Shown in pieces: positions 35,699 to 48,590 of a DNA stretch of 64,000 bases (the stretch's first letter is position 1; the number at the start of each line of letters is the position of its first letter). Both the position numbers and the translations under genes were made by a program. The notes beneath the pieces were generated by a model. It did no database searches. It was not told the origin of the DNA and saw nothing but the letters and a program-made list of their open reading frames with translations. This stretch comes from Hevea brasiliensis (lineage: Eukaryota > Streptophyta > Magnoliopsida > Malpighiales > Euphorbiaceae), in the NCBI RefSeq assembly GCF_030052815.1, contig NC_079502.1, positions 6,538,103-6,602,102 of the forward strand, given 5' to 3'.

Positions 35699-38206
35699 TG
35701 TAACACCACAAATTTTATTATTTATGAGTATTTTTAATATTTTAATTTTATTTAAATTTTATGAATTTTTTTGAGATTTTTCGGATTTTAAAAATCTGGT
35801 TAGATTTTACGAAAATATAAACTTTGATGATTTTTAAAAATTAATTTAAAGACCACGTGGCAAAACTAAAAATATATTTGGAGTCTACATATTTTTCTGA
35901 GTTTTACGGAATTTTTTCGGAATTTTTGGACCTCGTTTTCGGTCCCGAGGCAGAGTAAAAATTCAAAATTTTGTATTTTGAATCAAACCGGCCGAATCGA
36001 ACCGGACCGGATCGGACCGGTCGAATCGAACCGGCTCCCTTTCCTTTTTCTTCTCCCGCGCGCGTCGTCCCTCTCTTTTCTCTTTCTTTTCTCTCTCCTC
36101 CCCTCCCCTGCGCGCGCGCGTCGCTCCAGTTTCTCCGGCCAAATCCGGCCGATCCGGCCACCGATTGGACCGGGTCTTGTGTCTAAAATCATCTACTCGG
36201 CGAGAGCTTTCCATAGACACCAAGAACGCCGAAATCCATTGAGCGGTTTGTCCGATTTTTGCTCGGGAAGATTTTAGCCCATTTCGACTTTTGGGCTAGA
36301 TTTCTCGAAAACCGTGAATCCCATGAGGAAACCGAGGCCACCAGCACGCTCCATTCGTCGAGAGCTTCGCAACGACATAAATTTCGAATTTTTCCGACAC
36401 CGTTTTTCGGTGGGTCCCACGGAACTTCGCAGTGTAATTTCGAGCATTAAATGAGCTTAGAAAATTCTGAAAAATTTATGTGCTAACCCCCGTGTTATGG
36501 GCTTCGTGTAGGTATCCTCGATTCGCGAAAATTCGGCGATTGACCAAGTTCGCAAATTTCGGGCGAACGGACCGTGACCGGAAAAGTCTCCGAATTGGGC
36601 CGAGGTTTTGGCTAGCCCCCCATTGTCAGACGTCCCGAGCGCGTCCCCGAAGTCGGAATCGGCAAAGGTAAACCCGAACCTAGTTTTTACGTAATTTTCT
36701 AGTGCTTAAATAGGATTAAAAATCCATAAAATATTCGTGGTAGCTTAGAAAATTACGATTCTTTTTGCAATAGCTTAGTAATATTGCTAAGGACCGCGGG
36801 GCAAAGTTTTATAATTTTTAGAGCTTGTTTGGGCAGTTTTGCAAAAAATGATCAATAATAAGGACTAAATTGAAATTTTGCGTATTGTGATGGATGATTG
36901 ATTTGATGGGCCCAGGAGGGGCTGTATGATATGATTGAACTGTTGATGTATGGATTGTGAGTATAGAAGTGCGTTTTTAGCCCTTTTGCAGTTGGGTAGG
37001 TCCTAGGTATAGGGAGACTCACGGATTTTGACACGACTTAGGGCGTAATTGGTCTTTTTCTTTATTTGTATTGAGTCGATTGTATTAAATAAATGTAATA
37101 TGATTGTCGTGAGCGATGACCTTCTTCCTCCGTCCAACCGCCACAGTAATTTGTCGTCAAGTCTGTGAGTAAAATATTAATTTTAATTATAATTTCGATA
37201 TTATTATATGTTCAGCATGCCCATGCATCACTTATATGCATATATTTATGTAGTTAAACTCTAGGCACGATTTATGTTGCATTCATAACTGTTGATGTAC
37301 CATGGATGTTGTTGTGGTAATTTGGAGCAGTGTGCGTGCGTTGGCGTGCGTGTGATGTGGTGTGGACTATGGATAGGACGGGGTAGTCACGGCTTGAGTA
37401 ATTCATTGGGACGTTCCTTCGAGGGGTAGTCACGGCTTGAGTAATTCGTTGGGACCCTCGATTTGGTTATTAAGTGGAAGTCCGAGCTTGAGTAATTACC
37501 GGCACGAGTTGGATTTAAGAGAGTCGTATAGGGAATCGGCTCCCATATGTTATGATTGATACTACAGGTGTGTGAGTGCTCCAAATTACCTTTTGATGTT
37601 ATGATGTGAAAATGTTGTGTATGTTGCATTTCACTCTACAAAGTTGCATTAGTTTGAGATAGTTATAGAGATTATAGTTAAGATTGATATTTTACTCTCG
37701 AGTCGAACGCTCACTCTGTTCAAAAATTTTTACAGCCACGGAGGATATTTTGTTCAGGTTAACTCGCCTTTTTACCTCGCAGGTTGTTTATCAATATTGT
37801 GTAATTTTAATTACTCCTAGAATTTCCGCATGTGTTAGCAGTAATTATTTGAAATTGGTCTGTAATATTATATTCATGTTGGACCTGTAAACTTAATATT
37901 TTAAGTCTGTTTGATGGATTGGATGAGGGAGCTGAGCTCCCATTTATTATTATGTTGATGAGTATGTGGAGGGTGAGCTGAGCTCCCCAATGGATTGTTT
38001 ATTGTGTTTACAGGTCGGGTGAGTCGAAAACTCCCCGTTGGAAAGTCCATTTTATGGCCGGACTCTGTCCGTTTGTTTTCTTGATATTGGGCCCAAATGG
38101 GCCTTAGAGTTGGGTTAATGAATAGTTAAGGCTTACTACGGGCCTCGGGGGCTTTAGGCTGGCCCAGGTCCTAGTGCCGGTCCGGCCCATAGGTTGGGTC
38201 GTGACA
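35699..38206 (+). repeat. 3' LTR of element D
   Basis: 2,508 bp, matching 28221-30698 from end to end. The GAACCGG-rich block is at about 35984-36035. It ends GGGTCGTGACA, followed by the duplication GCTAT. Confidence 0.93.
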
Positions 38207-38555
38207 GCTATGGTAATGACGGTTGTGGAAACTCTGCAAGGAGTAAGTTGCCATCCATGACCCTCAGAAGAAACATTGAATATGTCCCCGTTATTACTCT
38301 GGTGGCGACTCCTGTCTATCTATGCCTTCGTGACATAAATCCTTAGTACCGTAGTAGTGTTATGGAAATACGGTACTTACCAGTGGTTTGATTCTATTAG
38401 GATTGTATGAAGTGCATGTCTAAGAAATGCTGTCTAAGGAGGTAGTACTTAAGTAAGACCATTGTGACTCCACTATCTTTCCTGGACATTATCTGGTGTA
38501 TTTTATGTAATTCTAATGGATGATATTTTGCCTCACGCCTCCCTCCTACACACAT

Positions 38556-39613
38556 GATTGAAAGGCAGCAAATCAAATGTGGAGGAAAGGCAATTGAAAA
38601 GTTGAAGATGGAGATAGAGATACACAAGAAGTGGAATTGGAGATGGAATTGTGGATTCATTGTTATCTGTGGCGGTGCAGGACATCTTTTTATTGCCTTA
38701 CGAATGGCAACACCATGGCGACAACTTTCGACATTTCCACCAACTCTATTTTATTTTTTTAATATCAAAATTTTTTTAAGGAAATCGAAGAGTGAAGACT
38801 CTTCCTAAATCTATTTTTATGATTCACTTTAATATCAACTTTTAAAATTTAGTTTTACCACATATATTTTAGATAATTTCTAAATTACTTTCTAATGAAT
38901 GTTGAAAATTACATGTCGATCCTTTTTTATAAGATATAATTTAATTTTAATAATTTAATTATATTAATAGATTAATGTATACTGCTTAAATTAATCACTA
39001 ACTCCATCGATTCAATTAATTTTTTTCAATTTAAAATAATTTAATTTTTAAAATTTTATTTTATTAACATACATTAAATAATTATTCGTTTTATATTTAA
39101 ATAATTATGTATTTTATAAAATATTAAATATTTTTATAATCATAATTATTTCAATATAAAAAACTAAAAATATTTAATTTGATAATATGCTTTTAAAATA
39201 ATAAAAATGTTAGCTAGCTTGCCACATGCAATGGACATATACCCTTGAATCTAATTTGAAATTTGGATATAATATTTTAAATTTTTAGAGATTTTAATTA
39301 ATTGAATTAAAATTAAAATTATTGGATTAAAATGTAAAATGTTGAAAAGATTTGAATTTTAATGTGATTGTGCTAATAAATTAACCAAGTTATTAATTTA
39401 ATCTTTTTTTTTTACTAACTTAACAAAAATGTTAATAAAATGTATTTTAAAATAAAGTAAAAATAAATAACATAAAATATTTTATTTTAATCGATAATGA
39501 TTGATGTAAAATATTTATTAATTAAATGATAATAAATAATTTATTTTATTTCGATTTTCAAGGGAAGATTAGGCACGTGAAACTCCCTATTCACTTCCTA
39601 CTCTACATGTACG

Positions 39614-39662
<49 letters not shown>

Positions 39663-40876
39663 GTGGATTCAGGATGAAATGAGTACTAGTGGGTAAAGAG
39701 TACATGGGTTGGTTTGCTCGGATTTAATATATTTATTTAAATTAAACTGATCAAAATCGATTTTGAAAGTGTTAAAAAGCAAAACCAACAAATCAAATTA
39801 TAAAATCAATATCATCGATTTTTATAATAAATTGAATTGGGTTCGATTTTAATGTTCACATGTTTTGAAATATTTAATTTCAAAATAAATTTTTTAATAA
39901 TAAGTGTTTACAAATTCATTCATACTGTGGAGATTGATTAGAGTATAAGTGAAGGGATTAAATAAGGACAGTAACGACACAAGTATTTATGGGTACCCAA
40001 TCTAATTAAATTTTAATATGATGAATTTAGATAATATATAATTAAATTTAGAATAAATTTAAGTATTACAAAAATTACGATTTTAAATATGGTGATTTTT
40101 ACATGTACTTTATCCGTTGTCTTCTTTAAGGTTGAGTGGCAATAAGAGTAAAAAGATAAAAATTGAGGAGGTTGGAGTTTATAATTAGGCTAAGTAAGAG
40201 AAGAATAGTATAAATTTAGGAATCTCTTATTGGAAAAATTGCGAGAAAGAATGAGATTGTTAAAAATAATTTATTAATCATTTATATTCACTTATAATTT
40301 AAAAAAATACATTATTTTTTATACTTACTTAAAATATATTCTGTAAAATTATTTTTATTCTAAACTATTATAGTTGAAAAATAATAATAAATTTACCAAG
40401 TTGTTAAATTAATCTATTTTATTCACTAATTTAATAAAATTTTTTAATGAAATACATTTAGAATAAAGTAAAATATTTTTATTTCAAATTGAGAATGATT
40501 GACATAAAATATTTATTAATTAAATTAATATGAGATGATAAATATTATTTAATTGTGATTTATACTTATTAGTTAGATTCATAATGTCTAATAAATAAAT
40601 TTTTATATATTTCATAAATATTTATATTTTTAAAATAATTAAAAAAAATTAAAGAGATTAGATTAGACTTAATCATGGGTTGATTCAGAATCAAAATCGA
40701 TCAAACCAGTATTTAACTTGAATTGTGAATGAATTAGACTAAAATTGAATCATAATCATTTGGTTTGATTACAGCCAAATCAGATTTTTTTTTTTTAATT
40801 TAAAAATCTAAAAAATTTAAAAAATTGAAACAATTGATTTGTACTAGACAAGGATTGGAACTGGTCTGGTGGATGT
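38556..40876. other. AT-rich intergenic DNA, no gene seen
   Basis: This is the original flank of element A. It begins with a slightly GC-richer stretch (38556-38810) whose ORFs look random, then becomes strongly AT-rich. An (AT)n microsatellite is at 39616-39658. No coding unit or RNA gene recognised. Confidence 0.6.
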
Positions 40877-41402
40877 TAAAATGGCAATGGGTAGGGTAGG
40901 ATACCTGCGAAAATTATATGCACAAAACGAACTCGGTTAATATTTCAAAAATCTAAACTCGTCTCAAATTTGGTTAAAATTTATTATTAATTATCTGTAT
41001 TTATTCTAAATCTGATTATTATTACCTTGAAAATATCTAAATCCACTTAATTTTATATATTTTAATTAAAATTTTACACACAAAAAATATTTTTATTCAT
41101 AAATTATATTTTAAAAATTTAATAATTTCATAAAATATTTTAATTTTATTTATATAAAATAAAAAATATATATATATATATTTATAAAAATTATTATAAA
41201 AATATATATTTTATATTTAATTAAATATTTATATAAATGAGTTCGAGTAATTAATACTTAACATGTAAAATCTAAATTTATTATGAGTATTAAATTTTAA
41301 ACTCAAAATTACATCAAATTAGACTATATACTACTCAAATCCGTCTTATTCAAATTTAATTCAATCAAATATTTATAAAAATCTAACTCATTATCATCTC
41401 TA
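40877..41402. mobile_element. Possible degenerate MITE-like element with weak terminal inverted repeats
   Basis: The left end (TAAAATGGCAATGGGTAGGG) and the complement of the right end (TAGAGATGATAATGAGTTAG) share a loose pattern of about 20 bases. The left end resembles a terminal motif often seen in plant non-autonomous DNA elements. The interior is AT-rich and non-coding. No certain target-site duplication was found, so this is tentative. Confidence 0.3.
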
Positions 41403-41599
41403 AATAACGAAATCTAAGTAAGAGCGACTTGAGGAGTATAACCCTCTCAATCCTCGCCAAATTTACCTTTAAATATAATAAAAAATATATATATTTTTTA
41501 TTTACATATTTATTATCATATAAATTAAATAATTATATTTTTATAAAATTTAAATTTGAAATAAATTATAAGAGAATATCAAACCATTTTCAAGCTAAA

Positions 41600-42062
41600 A
41601 TTCAAGAGTTAAAAGATTCTGCTTTTAGGAGAATGGAAAGAGGCATGAGAGTAACAAAAGCTGCCACATCCACATGTCCCAAAAGTAGAGGTAAACATCC
41701 ACAGTCAGAAACAACCAAAGAGAAGAACAAGAAGAAGATCACATGGCAAATCTGAATTCTGATCCAGTCTTGGCACGTGGCTATGCACGTGCGACATTCT
41801 AATCTAATGGCAGGCAGGAAGGAAGGAGAGGACCAACCAAAAACAAAACATCATAGTTACATCCAAACACTGACAAACAATGCTCTGTCGGTATCTTCAA
41901 GGTCATCATTCATCTTTTCTCTCTCCAATTATCATCTGCCACGTGTTCTTGCATGATTTATTTTCTGGTCAACCCTTTGACTGGCGGTTTATTGATCTTT
42001 CCATTCCTCGTCGATCTTTCTTGTATTGTACTTGTATGGCTTCCATTCAATATTCAATTTTT
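41600..42062. promoter_or_regulatory. GC-richer island with three G-box (CACGTG) cores
   Basis: CACGTG occurs at 41774-41779, 41786-41791 and 41940-41945 in a stretch less AT-rich than its surroundings. No gene begins directly after it; the nearest is the cupin gene 1.8 kb downstream. It could be a distal regulatory segment or the remains of a gene 5' region. Confidence 0.35.
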
Positions 42063-43454
42063 CATAATCATATAATTAATTAATTAATTAATTAATTAAT
42101 TATTAATCTTATTTCAAACGTATTTAATAAATAAATTTTATTATATATTTTATATTCTTAATTTATAATAAATTAAATTTAAATTAAAAAAAATTCAAAT
42201 ATCATATGTTCATTAATATCTCTAAATAATTAAAATGAAATCTAAATTTTAGATATAAAATTACTCCAAGAAAAAAATTCTGAAACCTTTTCCAAGTTTG
42301 ACATTCTTGAATAATTTAGGGATTAGAATGAATTGTAGTTTATTAAAATTTTTAATAATCTCTAAATTAATAACTAAATCAAATCTAAATTAAAAAAAGT
42401 TTAACATAATCAAAATAAAAAATATTTAATTTTTTTATTAATTAGTCATAATTGAATTAATTAAAAAATTATATGTATATAATATTATTAATTAATAAAA
42501 AACTAATAAAAATATGCCCATAATTATTTAAAAATAATAAATATAATATATTTTAATAAAAAATAATTATAAATCAAAATAAATATACCAATAAAAATCT
42601 AAATCATCAAACTTTAAAATACATTTAGTAAAAGGTTAAGAGTTAAAAGGTAAAAAATTAAGGGATAATATTTACCATCGTAGGGAAAAGGGAGAAATGA
42701 ATGGGAGAAGAATATTTTCAATAAAAAAATTAATTGTATAATTATATAAATTTGTTTATAATTATATTATCATTATTATTAAACATTTATTTTTATTATT
42801 TTTATTTAATTTTTACCACTCGTTGAAATTCGTATTGAACACATTTAATTGTTATCCTTTATCTTATTTAGATATAAAAGATTAAAAATTAAATCTTTAA
42901 CATTTATTTAGAAGAAAAGGTAAATATCAAAATTATGGTGTTATTTGGTCGAGAATAAATTAATTTAAAAGTTTCAATATCTTAGGAAATTGATAAATTC
43001 AATTTGTTTAGTCGATATTTTATTATATCAATTTTTGAAATTAATTCTTTCACTTTATAAGAAACAATTTGTTTACTTTTATGAAAGTAAATTATTTTAT
43101 AAGAAGTGAACCTGTTTGGCTTTGAAATTCTGGATAAACAAGTATTTTTTAGAAAAAAATTTATTTTAAATATTGTTAAAAAAATAATTTTATTATATTA
43201 AAATTCTTGTTATCAGAATATATCAAAATTAAATTTAAATTAATTTTTTATATTTTTAATTAATATATTTAAAAAAAATTTATCTCCAATAATTTCAATA
43301 GTAATATAAACCCTACAAAGAAAAAATATAATATTAAGAGCAGCGTGGTCGGTTTAACCTATATGGTGATTATGACATAGCATTGATGCCATGAGTCAAT
43401 GATTAATAATGAGGACCCATATCTTATTAATATAAATATCCCTTTACTTTATAT

Positions 43455-43500
<46 letters not shown>

Positions 43501-43600
43501 TTAGTGATCTTATCCTTCCACTCTCAATTTTTATTTTTTTCTTTTATAATTTCATAGAAAGAAGTTAAATACATTAATATATTCCTTCCTCCAAAACCCA
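42063..43600. other. AT-rich DNA upstream of the cupin gene
   Basis: Strongly AT-rich with a (TTAA)n run at about 42073-42102 and an (AT)n/(GT)n microsatellite at about 43460-43500. No coding unit seen. Confidence 0.6.
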
Positions 43601-43607
43601 CCAATTC

Positions 43608-43616
43608 TATATATAT
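43608..43616 (+). promoter_or_regulatory. Probable TATA box of the cupin gene
   Basis: CTATATATATTAAC lies 179 bases before the ATG at 43787. The leader would then hold a partly repeated stretch (ATATTAACTCAA...AACTTTGAA occurs twice, near 43613 and 43678). Other AT runs upstream could also serve. Confidence 0.4.
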
Positions 43617-43786
43617 TAACTCAAAAAACTTTGAATTTTTTACTTGTAAATCATAGCGCTCTTCATCTTCTTCTTGATATATTAACTCAAGAAACTTTGA
43701 AGAACAGAAGAAGCTATCTGCAGTTTCTTGATTTCTTTTTTTACTAGTTATAACCTTCTTTATCTTCTTCTTTGAAGCATTGGGTC

Positions 43787-43882
43787 ATGGCTGAAAACCT
43801 AAGAATCGTAGTTGAAAAGAATCCCTCAGAGTCCAAACTCAATGAATTAAACATCAAGTGCTGGCCCAAGTGAGTCTCTCTG

Positions 43883-43927
<45 letters not shown>

Positions 43928-44298
43928 TTCTTTTTTATATATATATTTGTGAGTTTTGTGGATGTGGGTATGGGATTATTAAATCTAAAAGCTTTTATCT
44001 TTTCTGGGTTTGGGGGAAAAAAAGATGGGGTTGCTCTCCAGGAAGATATCAGCTAAAATTTGAAGCAGAAGAGACATGCTATCTGTTGAAAGGGAAGGTG
44101 AAAGTATACCCAAAAGGGTCATCAGAAATTGTGGAGTTTGGTGCAGGAGATCTTGTAACTATACCTAAAGGACTCAGTTGCACTTGGGATGTTTCTGTTG
44201 CTGTCGATAAATACTACAAATTTGAGTCATCTTCACCACCACCACCACCGCCACCACCTTCTTCTTCTTCGTATTCTTCTTCATCTTCCTCTTCATAG
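43787..44298 (+). CDS. Small cupin_3-family (RmlC-like) protein with Pro/Ser tail
   Basis: Two exons, 43787-43869 and 44025-44298, with a GT-AG intron joining AA|A (Lys28), encode 118 residues beginning MAENLRIVVEKNPSES. Residues about 28-95 form a single cupin half-barrel: KWGCSPGRYQLKFEAEETCY, LLKGKVKVYPKGSSEIVEFG, AGDLVTIPKGLSCTWDVSVA. This matches the short plant proteins annotated as (S)-ureidoglycine aminohydrolase cupin domain (PF05899 type). The usual His-X-His metal ligands are absent, so enzymatic activity is doubtful and the real role is unknown. After YYKFESS the protein ends in eight Pro and then about a dozen Ser with one Tyr, coded by simple repeats; relatives usually stop near here, so the tail is probably a recent microsatellite extension. 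Confidence 0.9.
43874..43925. repeat. (CT)n microsatellite in the cupin intron
   Basis: TCTCTG/TCTCTC repeats start four bases after the exon end and fill the first third of the 155-bp intron. Similar CT tracts occur in the 3' region at about 44419-44443 and 44500-44519. Confidence 0.93.
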
Positions 44299-47200
44299 CT
44301 AGTACTGATCTAGACTTTGTATAGCTAGTATCTAGCAGTAGTATTCTTATCTTCAATCTTGATTTAATTTCTATTTATCAATCTATATTCTTTGGAATTT
44401 GATTACTGAAGCTTCAACTCTCTCTCTCTCTCTCTCTCTCTCAGTTGTATTGTTGAGATTTTTTCTCTCTTCTCTTCTGGTTTAGAAGGAAGGAGTGATC
44501 TCTCTCTCTCTCTCTCTCTGGTCAAAGAAAGGGAAAGAAAACACTTAGTCAATGCATGTCACATTCAAACCAATTAATATTTCTTTTCCTTAGAATAATC
44601 TTTCAATGTTCCTTTGACTGGTCAATTCTCTATTTTCTTTATTTATAAAATATAATTATAAAAAAATTCCCATGAAATTTGCCTAAAAGGTTTATTTCTA
44701 TACACTTATAGTAAAAAAAAATAAATTTTTTTATTTAAATGTTTTATAAAATAATAATTTAAAATTAATATACAACTAAAGTTTAAATTTAATCTAAATA
44801 ATTATTTTAAAACTTGATGTATAACAAAAAAAATATATAATTTTATCAAAAAAATTAAAATGTGAATTTACTAATATTAAATAATAAAATTAAAATGTTT
44901 TTAAAGTATTTCATAATTAACTATTGCTTTTAATCACATGTTAGTGTAGGAAAAGAAATAACTTTTCTAACTGTATCCTTTTTGTGAGTGATATTTTTAA
45001 TCATTTTTTATATATTAAAATTAAATTTTTGTATGAAGCCATTTTAATTTTATTTACATTAATTTATAATATTTAAAATGAATAAATTTGAAATATTTCT
45101 TAAATAAGTAATTGATGAGAATGATATAAAATAATTTTAAAATATTCATACTCTTATAAAAACTTATGAAAATGAACTTTTTAATATATTTGTTAAGTTT
45201 AATAATCAAATTATTTTAATTTATTTGTAATATTTATTTGAAATTTATTAATACATATATATATAGTAAAATTTATTCAAAATAATATAAAAAAACAAAA
45301 TACATATATGATAATTATATAGTAATATAAGTGTTAGCTTATTGTTATATTTAAAATAAATAAACAATGATTTTAATAAATAAATAAGTAATATTTTAAA
45401 ATTTTAAATTTCAAATATATAAGGTCCTGTGAATTAATTTCATATTAATTTTATTATTTAAAAATATGATTTTACTTGAATTTTATTTTTTTTTATACAT
45501 CTTGATTATAACTTATAAAATCATGAAATTATACAAATAAACTCGCAATTTTAATAATTACAGTTTCATATCTTTTTTGCCAAATAATTATACTTTTATT
45601 CTTAAGATTTTTAATAAATATATTAATATTTATAAGTAATCTGCATTAATTTAAAAAAAAAATCATTTTCATATACAATTGTAAATCAAGAAAACAATTT
45701 TAATATAAGATGTAATAATTTATCGATAATATTAATGTGGTAAAAGAAAAACTCCCTCTGCTATATGCTTTTATTCGAGTAAATTACATGGTTACTACCT
45801 CAACTTAAGGGTACCTATCAGTGTAATATATAAATTTTAATTTATAATATAAAATTTTTAATTTTTAATTTATATAATATAAATCTCTTATGGCTTTCGC
45901 TGGTCTTTAAATTATTTTATACTTGTATGTTATTTATAAAATTAAAAAAATTATATTTACATAGATGGATAGCTTTAAATATATAATTATTGATTATTAA
46001 AATATCAATTTATATAATTTAAGTCATCGACGACGGTGAATAGAGAAATAATTTAAATTTTTTCTTTTCATTAGTGTTGAGGAAATATAAATTTTAAATT
46101 TAATAAATGTCATATTAATAAAAATAATTATAAGAAATTTTATATTATTAAAATTAAAAATTAAAATATTTTATATAATTTATATTAAAAATTAAAATTA
46201 AAATATATTACTGTTACATACTTTAACAATATAACTTACCCCATTTGTTCAATTGAGAGAGGGAAAGTGCTTTTTGTCCTTAGCCAAATGACGTTTAAGT
46301 ATAAAATTAAAAATAATTGAGGGATTTTTTTTTTTAAACGCAACCAAAAAAAAAAAAAAGGTGAATAATGCTCATGACTTTGATTTTCTAACTTTTTATT
46401 TTACTTGCATGAGATTAATTATGAAATTTTTCTTTTCAATTTATATTTAAAAATTTTTCAATCCCTTACTTTAAAATGCAAGAATTTAATGTAATTACAA
46501 ATTTTAATTAATTCTTATGTTTAAATGAAAAAAAAATAAATTAATTGTTTAGAATTTAATTAAATTTTTTTACAAATTTTTTACCTTAAAAGAAATCTAA
46601 AAAAATATTTTAATTTAATTTCTTGATTTTTATAATATATATATATATCGAATCATGGAAGAGATTAGAGGAGGAAAAATGTTTATCTTATTTTAGATGT
46701 TAAAAATTAAATAGAAAAGGGAAGGGAAAATAAATAATTTATTTTTATACAAATGGGTAAGACAGAAAATAAATTATAATTATGACAAAATAAATAACTT
46801 ATTTTTTATTAATTACTTGTGATTTTTTAATTAAATAATGAGAGCAAAAAGGACAAAATATTAAAAAATATTTGTACATTAAAAAATAAAATATAACATA
46901 AAAAATTTCAATCTTTAAAAAAAGAATGAGAATGATTACTCTAAATTCTCCCATCTTAGCCTATCTATATATAAAATGTTATTCATTTTTTTTTTAATAA
47001 TTAATAGGTATCTCTTAGTCTACAGAATTATAATTGTTCATTATAGAGTGAAATACTCCTAATAGCAATTTTCGTCATATTATTCAAACTTTTTTTTTAA
47101 ATATATTAAATTAAATCATTAAAAAAATACGACTTATCTATGGTTGAAAATTAAATACAGGACCTTGAATGCAGGGAAACACTAATTCAACAGTCATACA

Positions 47201-48590
47201 AAAGAAATAATGGGCTATGACCAAGTAAGCTTTATAATTTGTCATTATTGAACTTTATTTGTAGTAATATAATCTATTTTTTAAAAAAATTTAAATTTTA
47301 TTTCACATAAATCTCTCTAATTTACTATAATATAATTATAAATTAAAAAAATAATAAAAATTTTTTTTTATCTCATTTTCTTTTACACTAATAAAAAAAA
47401 TCTATCGTTTCAACTTTTTTATAAATCTATTATAAAAATATTAATATTATTATCATAATTTATTTAAAAAAAAAGAGAATTTAATCTTCATCAGAAAATG
47501 TTAAAATAACATTTGGAGACCTTATAGTGTTATTTGAAAAAAATTTTAATATAAAAATATGTTATTATAGATTAGAAAAAGTGAAATTAAAACAAAGAAT
47601 AAAATTTTTTTAATAATAAATTAAAATTAAAAAATAAAAATAAAACACAAATAAAATTTAGTGACTAATTATAAAAATTGCCCCGTAAAGCGAAAGGACG
47701 TACCGACGTAGGGTTTAAAATAGGACAACAGAATAAAAGAAGTTGTTGGGGGTTGCCATATCACTGGGGTCAGCTTCAACACTGCCAACTGTAAGTTCGG
47801 CGCAGAGGAATATTCCGTATCTATTCTTCAAATCCTCAACTCAGGCCTCAGGATCCGCTTTTGGTTAAACAATTCAATTGGATGTTTAATTTTTTATTTT
47901 ACAAAATTAATTATTTAATTTTTATTTTTTAAAAATACATTAATAAACTTTTTTATTTTATTTATTATTTAATTCTTTCAATTTTGATTTACATTTCATT
48001 CAATCCCTAATCTCTTTATTTTCTAAATAGTGAAATATAGTCCTCATAACATTAATTTCTCTCCTATAAATGTATTAGTTAAAAAAAATTTTGATTTAAA
48101 TTAATCAGAAAAAAACCAAAATTATAATTAAATAATATATTTTTTAAAATAAAAAAAATTAAATATTTAATTTCATTAAAATAAAAATATTAAGATCTTA
48201 TTTAATTTAATTTTATAATAAAATTTATTTCATTTATAAGTAAATTTCATGATAAAATTTATTTATAAATAATTTTTTTAATATATTTTATATTAAATAT
48301 AAATTTTATTTTAAATTAAATAAATTTTATATTTAAAATAAAATAAAATAAAATAAAATATAATAAAAAAATAATTTTTTCACTTGAAATATATATAACC
48401 ATAAATTTAAAATTTATTTATAAATTTTAATAATTTTAATAAAATTTAATTTAACTATAATAAATTTTATAAAATTAATTATTAAAAATTTTAAATTAAT
48501 TTTTATTTAAATTAAATATTAAAATTTTATATTTATAAATAAATTTTACAAAATTCAATTACACCGAATACTAGCTAAATGTTAAATATT
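44299..48590. other. Cupin 3' region and long AT-rich intergenic stretch, no further gene seen
   Basis: After the cupin stop come about 250 bases of likely 3' UTR with CT microsatellites, then about 4 kb of very AT-rich DNA. One GC-richer segment (about 47685-47870) stands out but gives no recognisable protein or RNA. No coding signal otherwise. Confidence 0.6.

Larger units (their letters stand above)
28221..38206 (+). mobile_element. Element D: full-length Ty3 chromovirus (Tekay/Del-like) inserted in the 3' LTR of A
   Basis: 9,986 bp flanked by GCTAT at 28216-28220 and 38207-38211. LTRs 28221-30698 and 35699-38206 both begin TGTAACACC and end GGGTCGTGACA. The PBS is TGGTATCAGAGC and the polypurine tract AAGGGGGAAGAA. 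Order: gag, protease, RT, RNase H, integrase, chromodomain, as in chromoviruses. LTRs of about 2.5 kb and a C-terminal chromodomain point to the Tekay/Del group. The coding region has several frame breaks, so this copy cannot act autonomously. Confidence 0.92.
4395..38550 (+). mobile_element. Element A: Tat/Ogre-like Ty3 LTR retrotransposon hosting all other insertions in this nest
   Basis: The element begins TGTAGACCC at 4395 and ends CCTCCTACA at 38550, flanked by the exact 5-bp duplication CACAT at 4390-4394 and 38551-38555. Both LTRs are about 2.0 kb once later insertions are removed: 4395-5449 plus 20027-20990, and 26544-28220 plus 38212-38550. The internal region (20991-26543, about 5.55 kb) keeps a PBS-like site, gag and protease relics, a C-terminal integrase relic, tandem repeats and a polypurine tract. 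RT and RNase H are not recognisable, so the copy is defective. Placement in the Tat/Ogre group rests on the integrase tail, the gag zinc-finger pattern and the repeat-rich 3' region; that is a family judgement, not a computed tree. Confidence 0.85.
26544..38550 (+). repeat. 3' LTR of element A, split by element D
   Basis: The pieces 26544-28220 and 38212-38550 give about 2.0 kb, matching the 5' LTR. Within it the uninterrupted B target site is visible at about 27594. It ends CCTCCTACA at 38550, directly followed by the duplication CACAT. Confidence 0.85.

Noticed and set aside
38554..38808. Possible small gene after element A (84 codons)
   Set aside because: No recognisable domain, no splice partners, and it begins in the duplication of element A.
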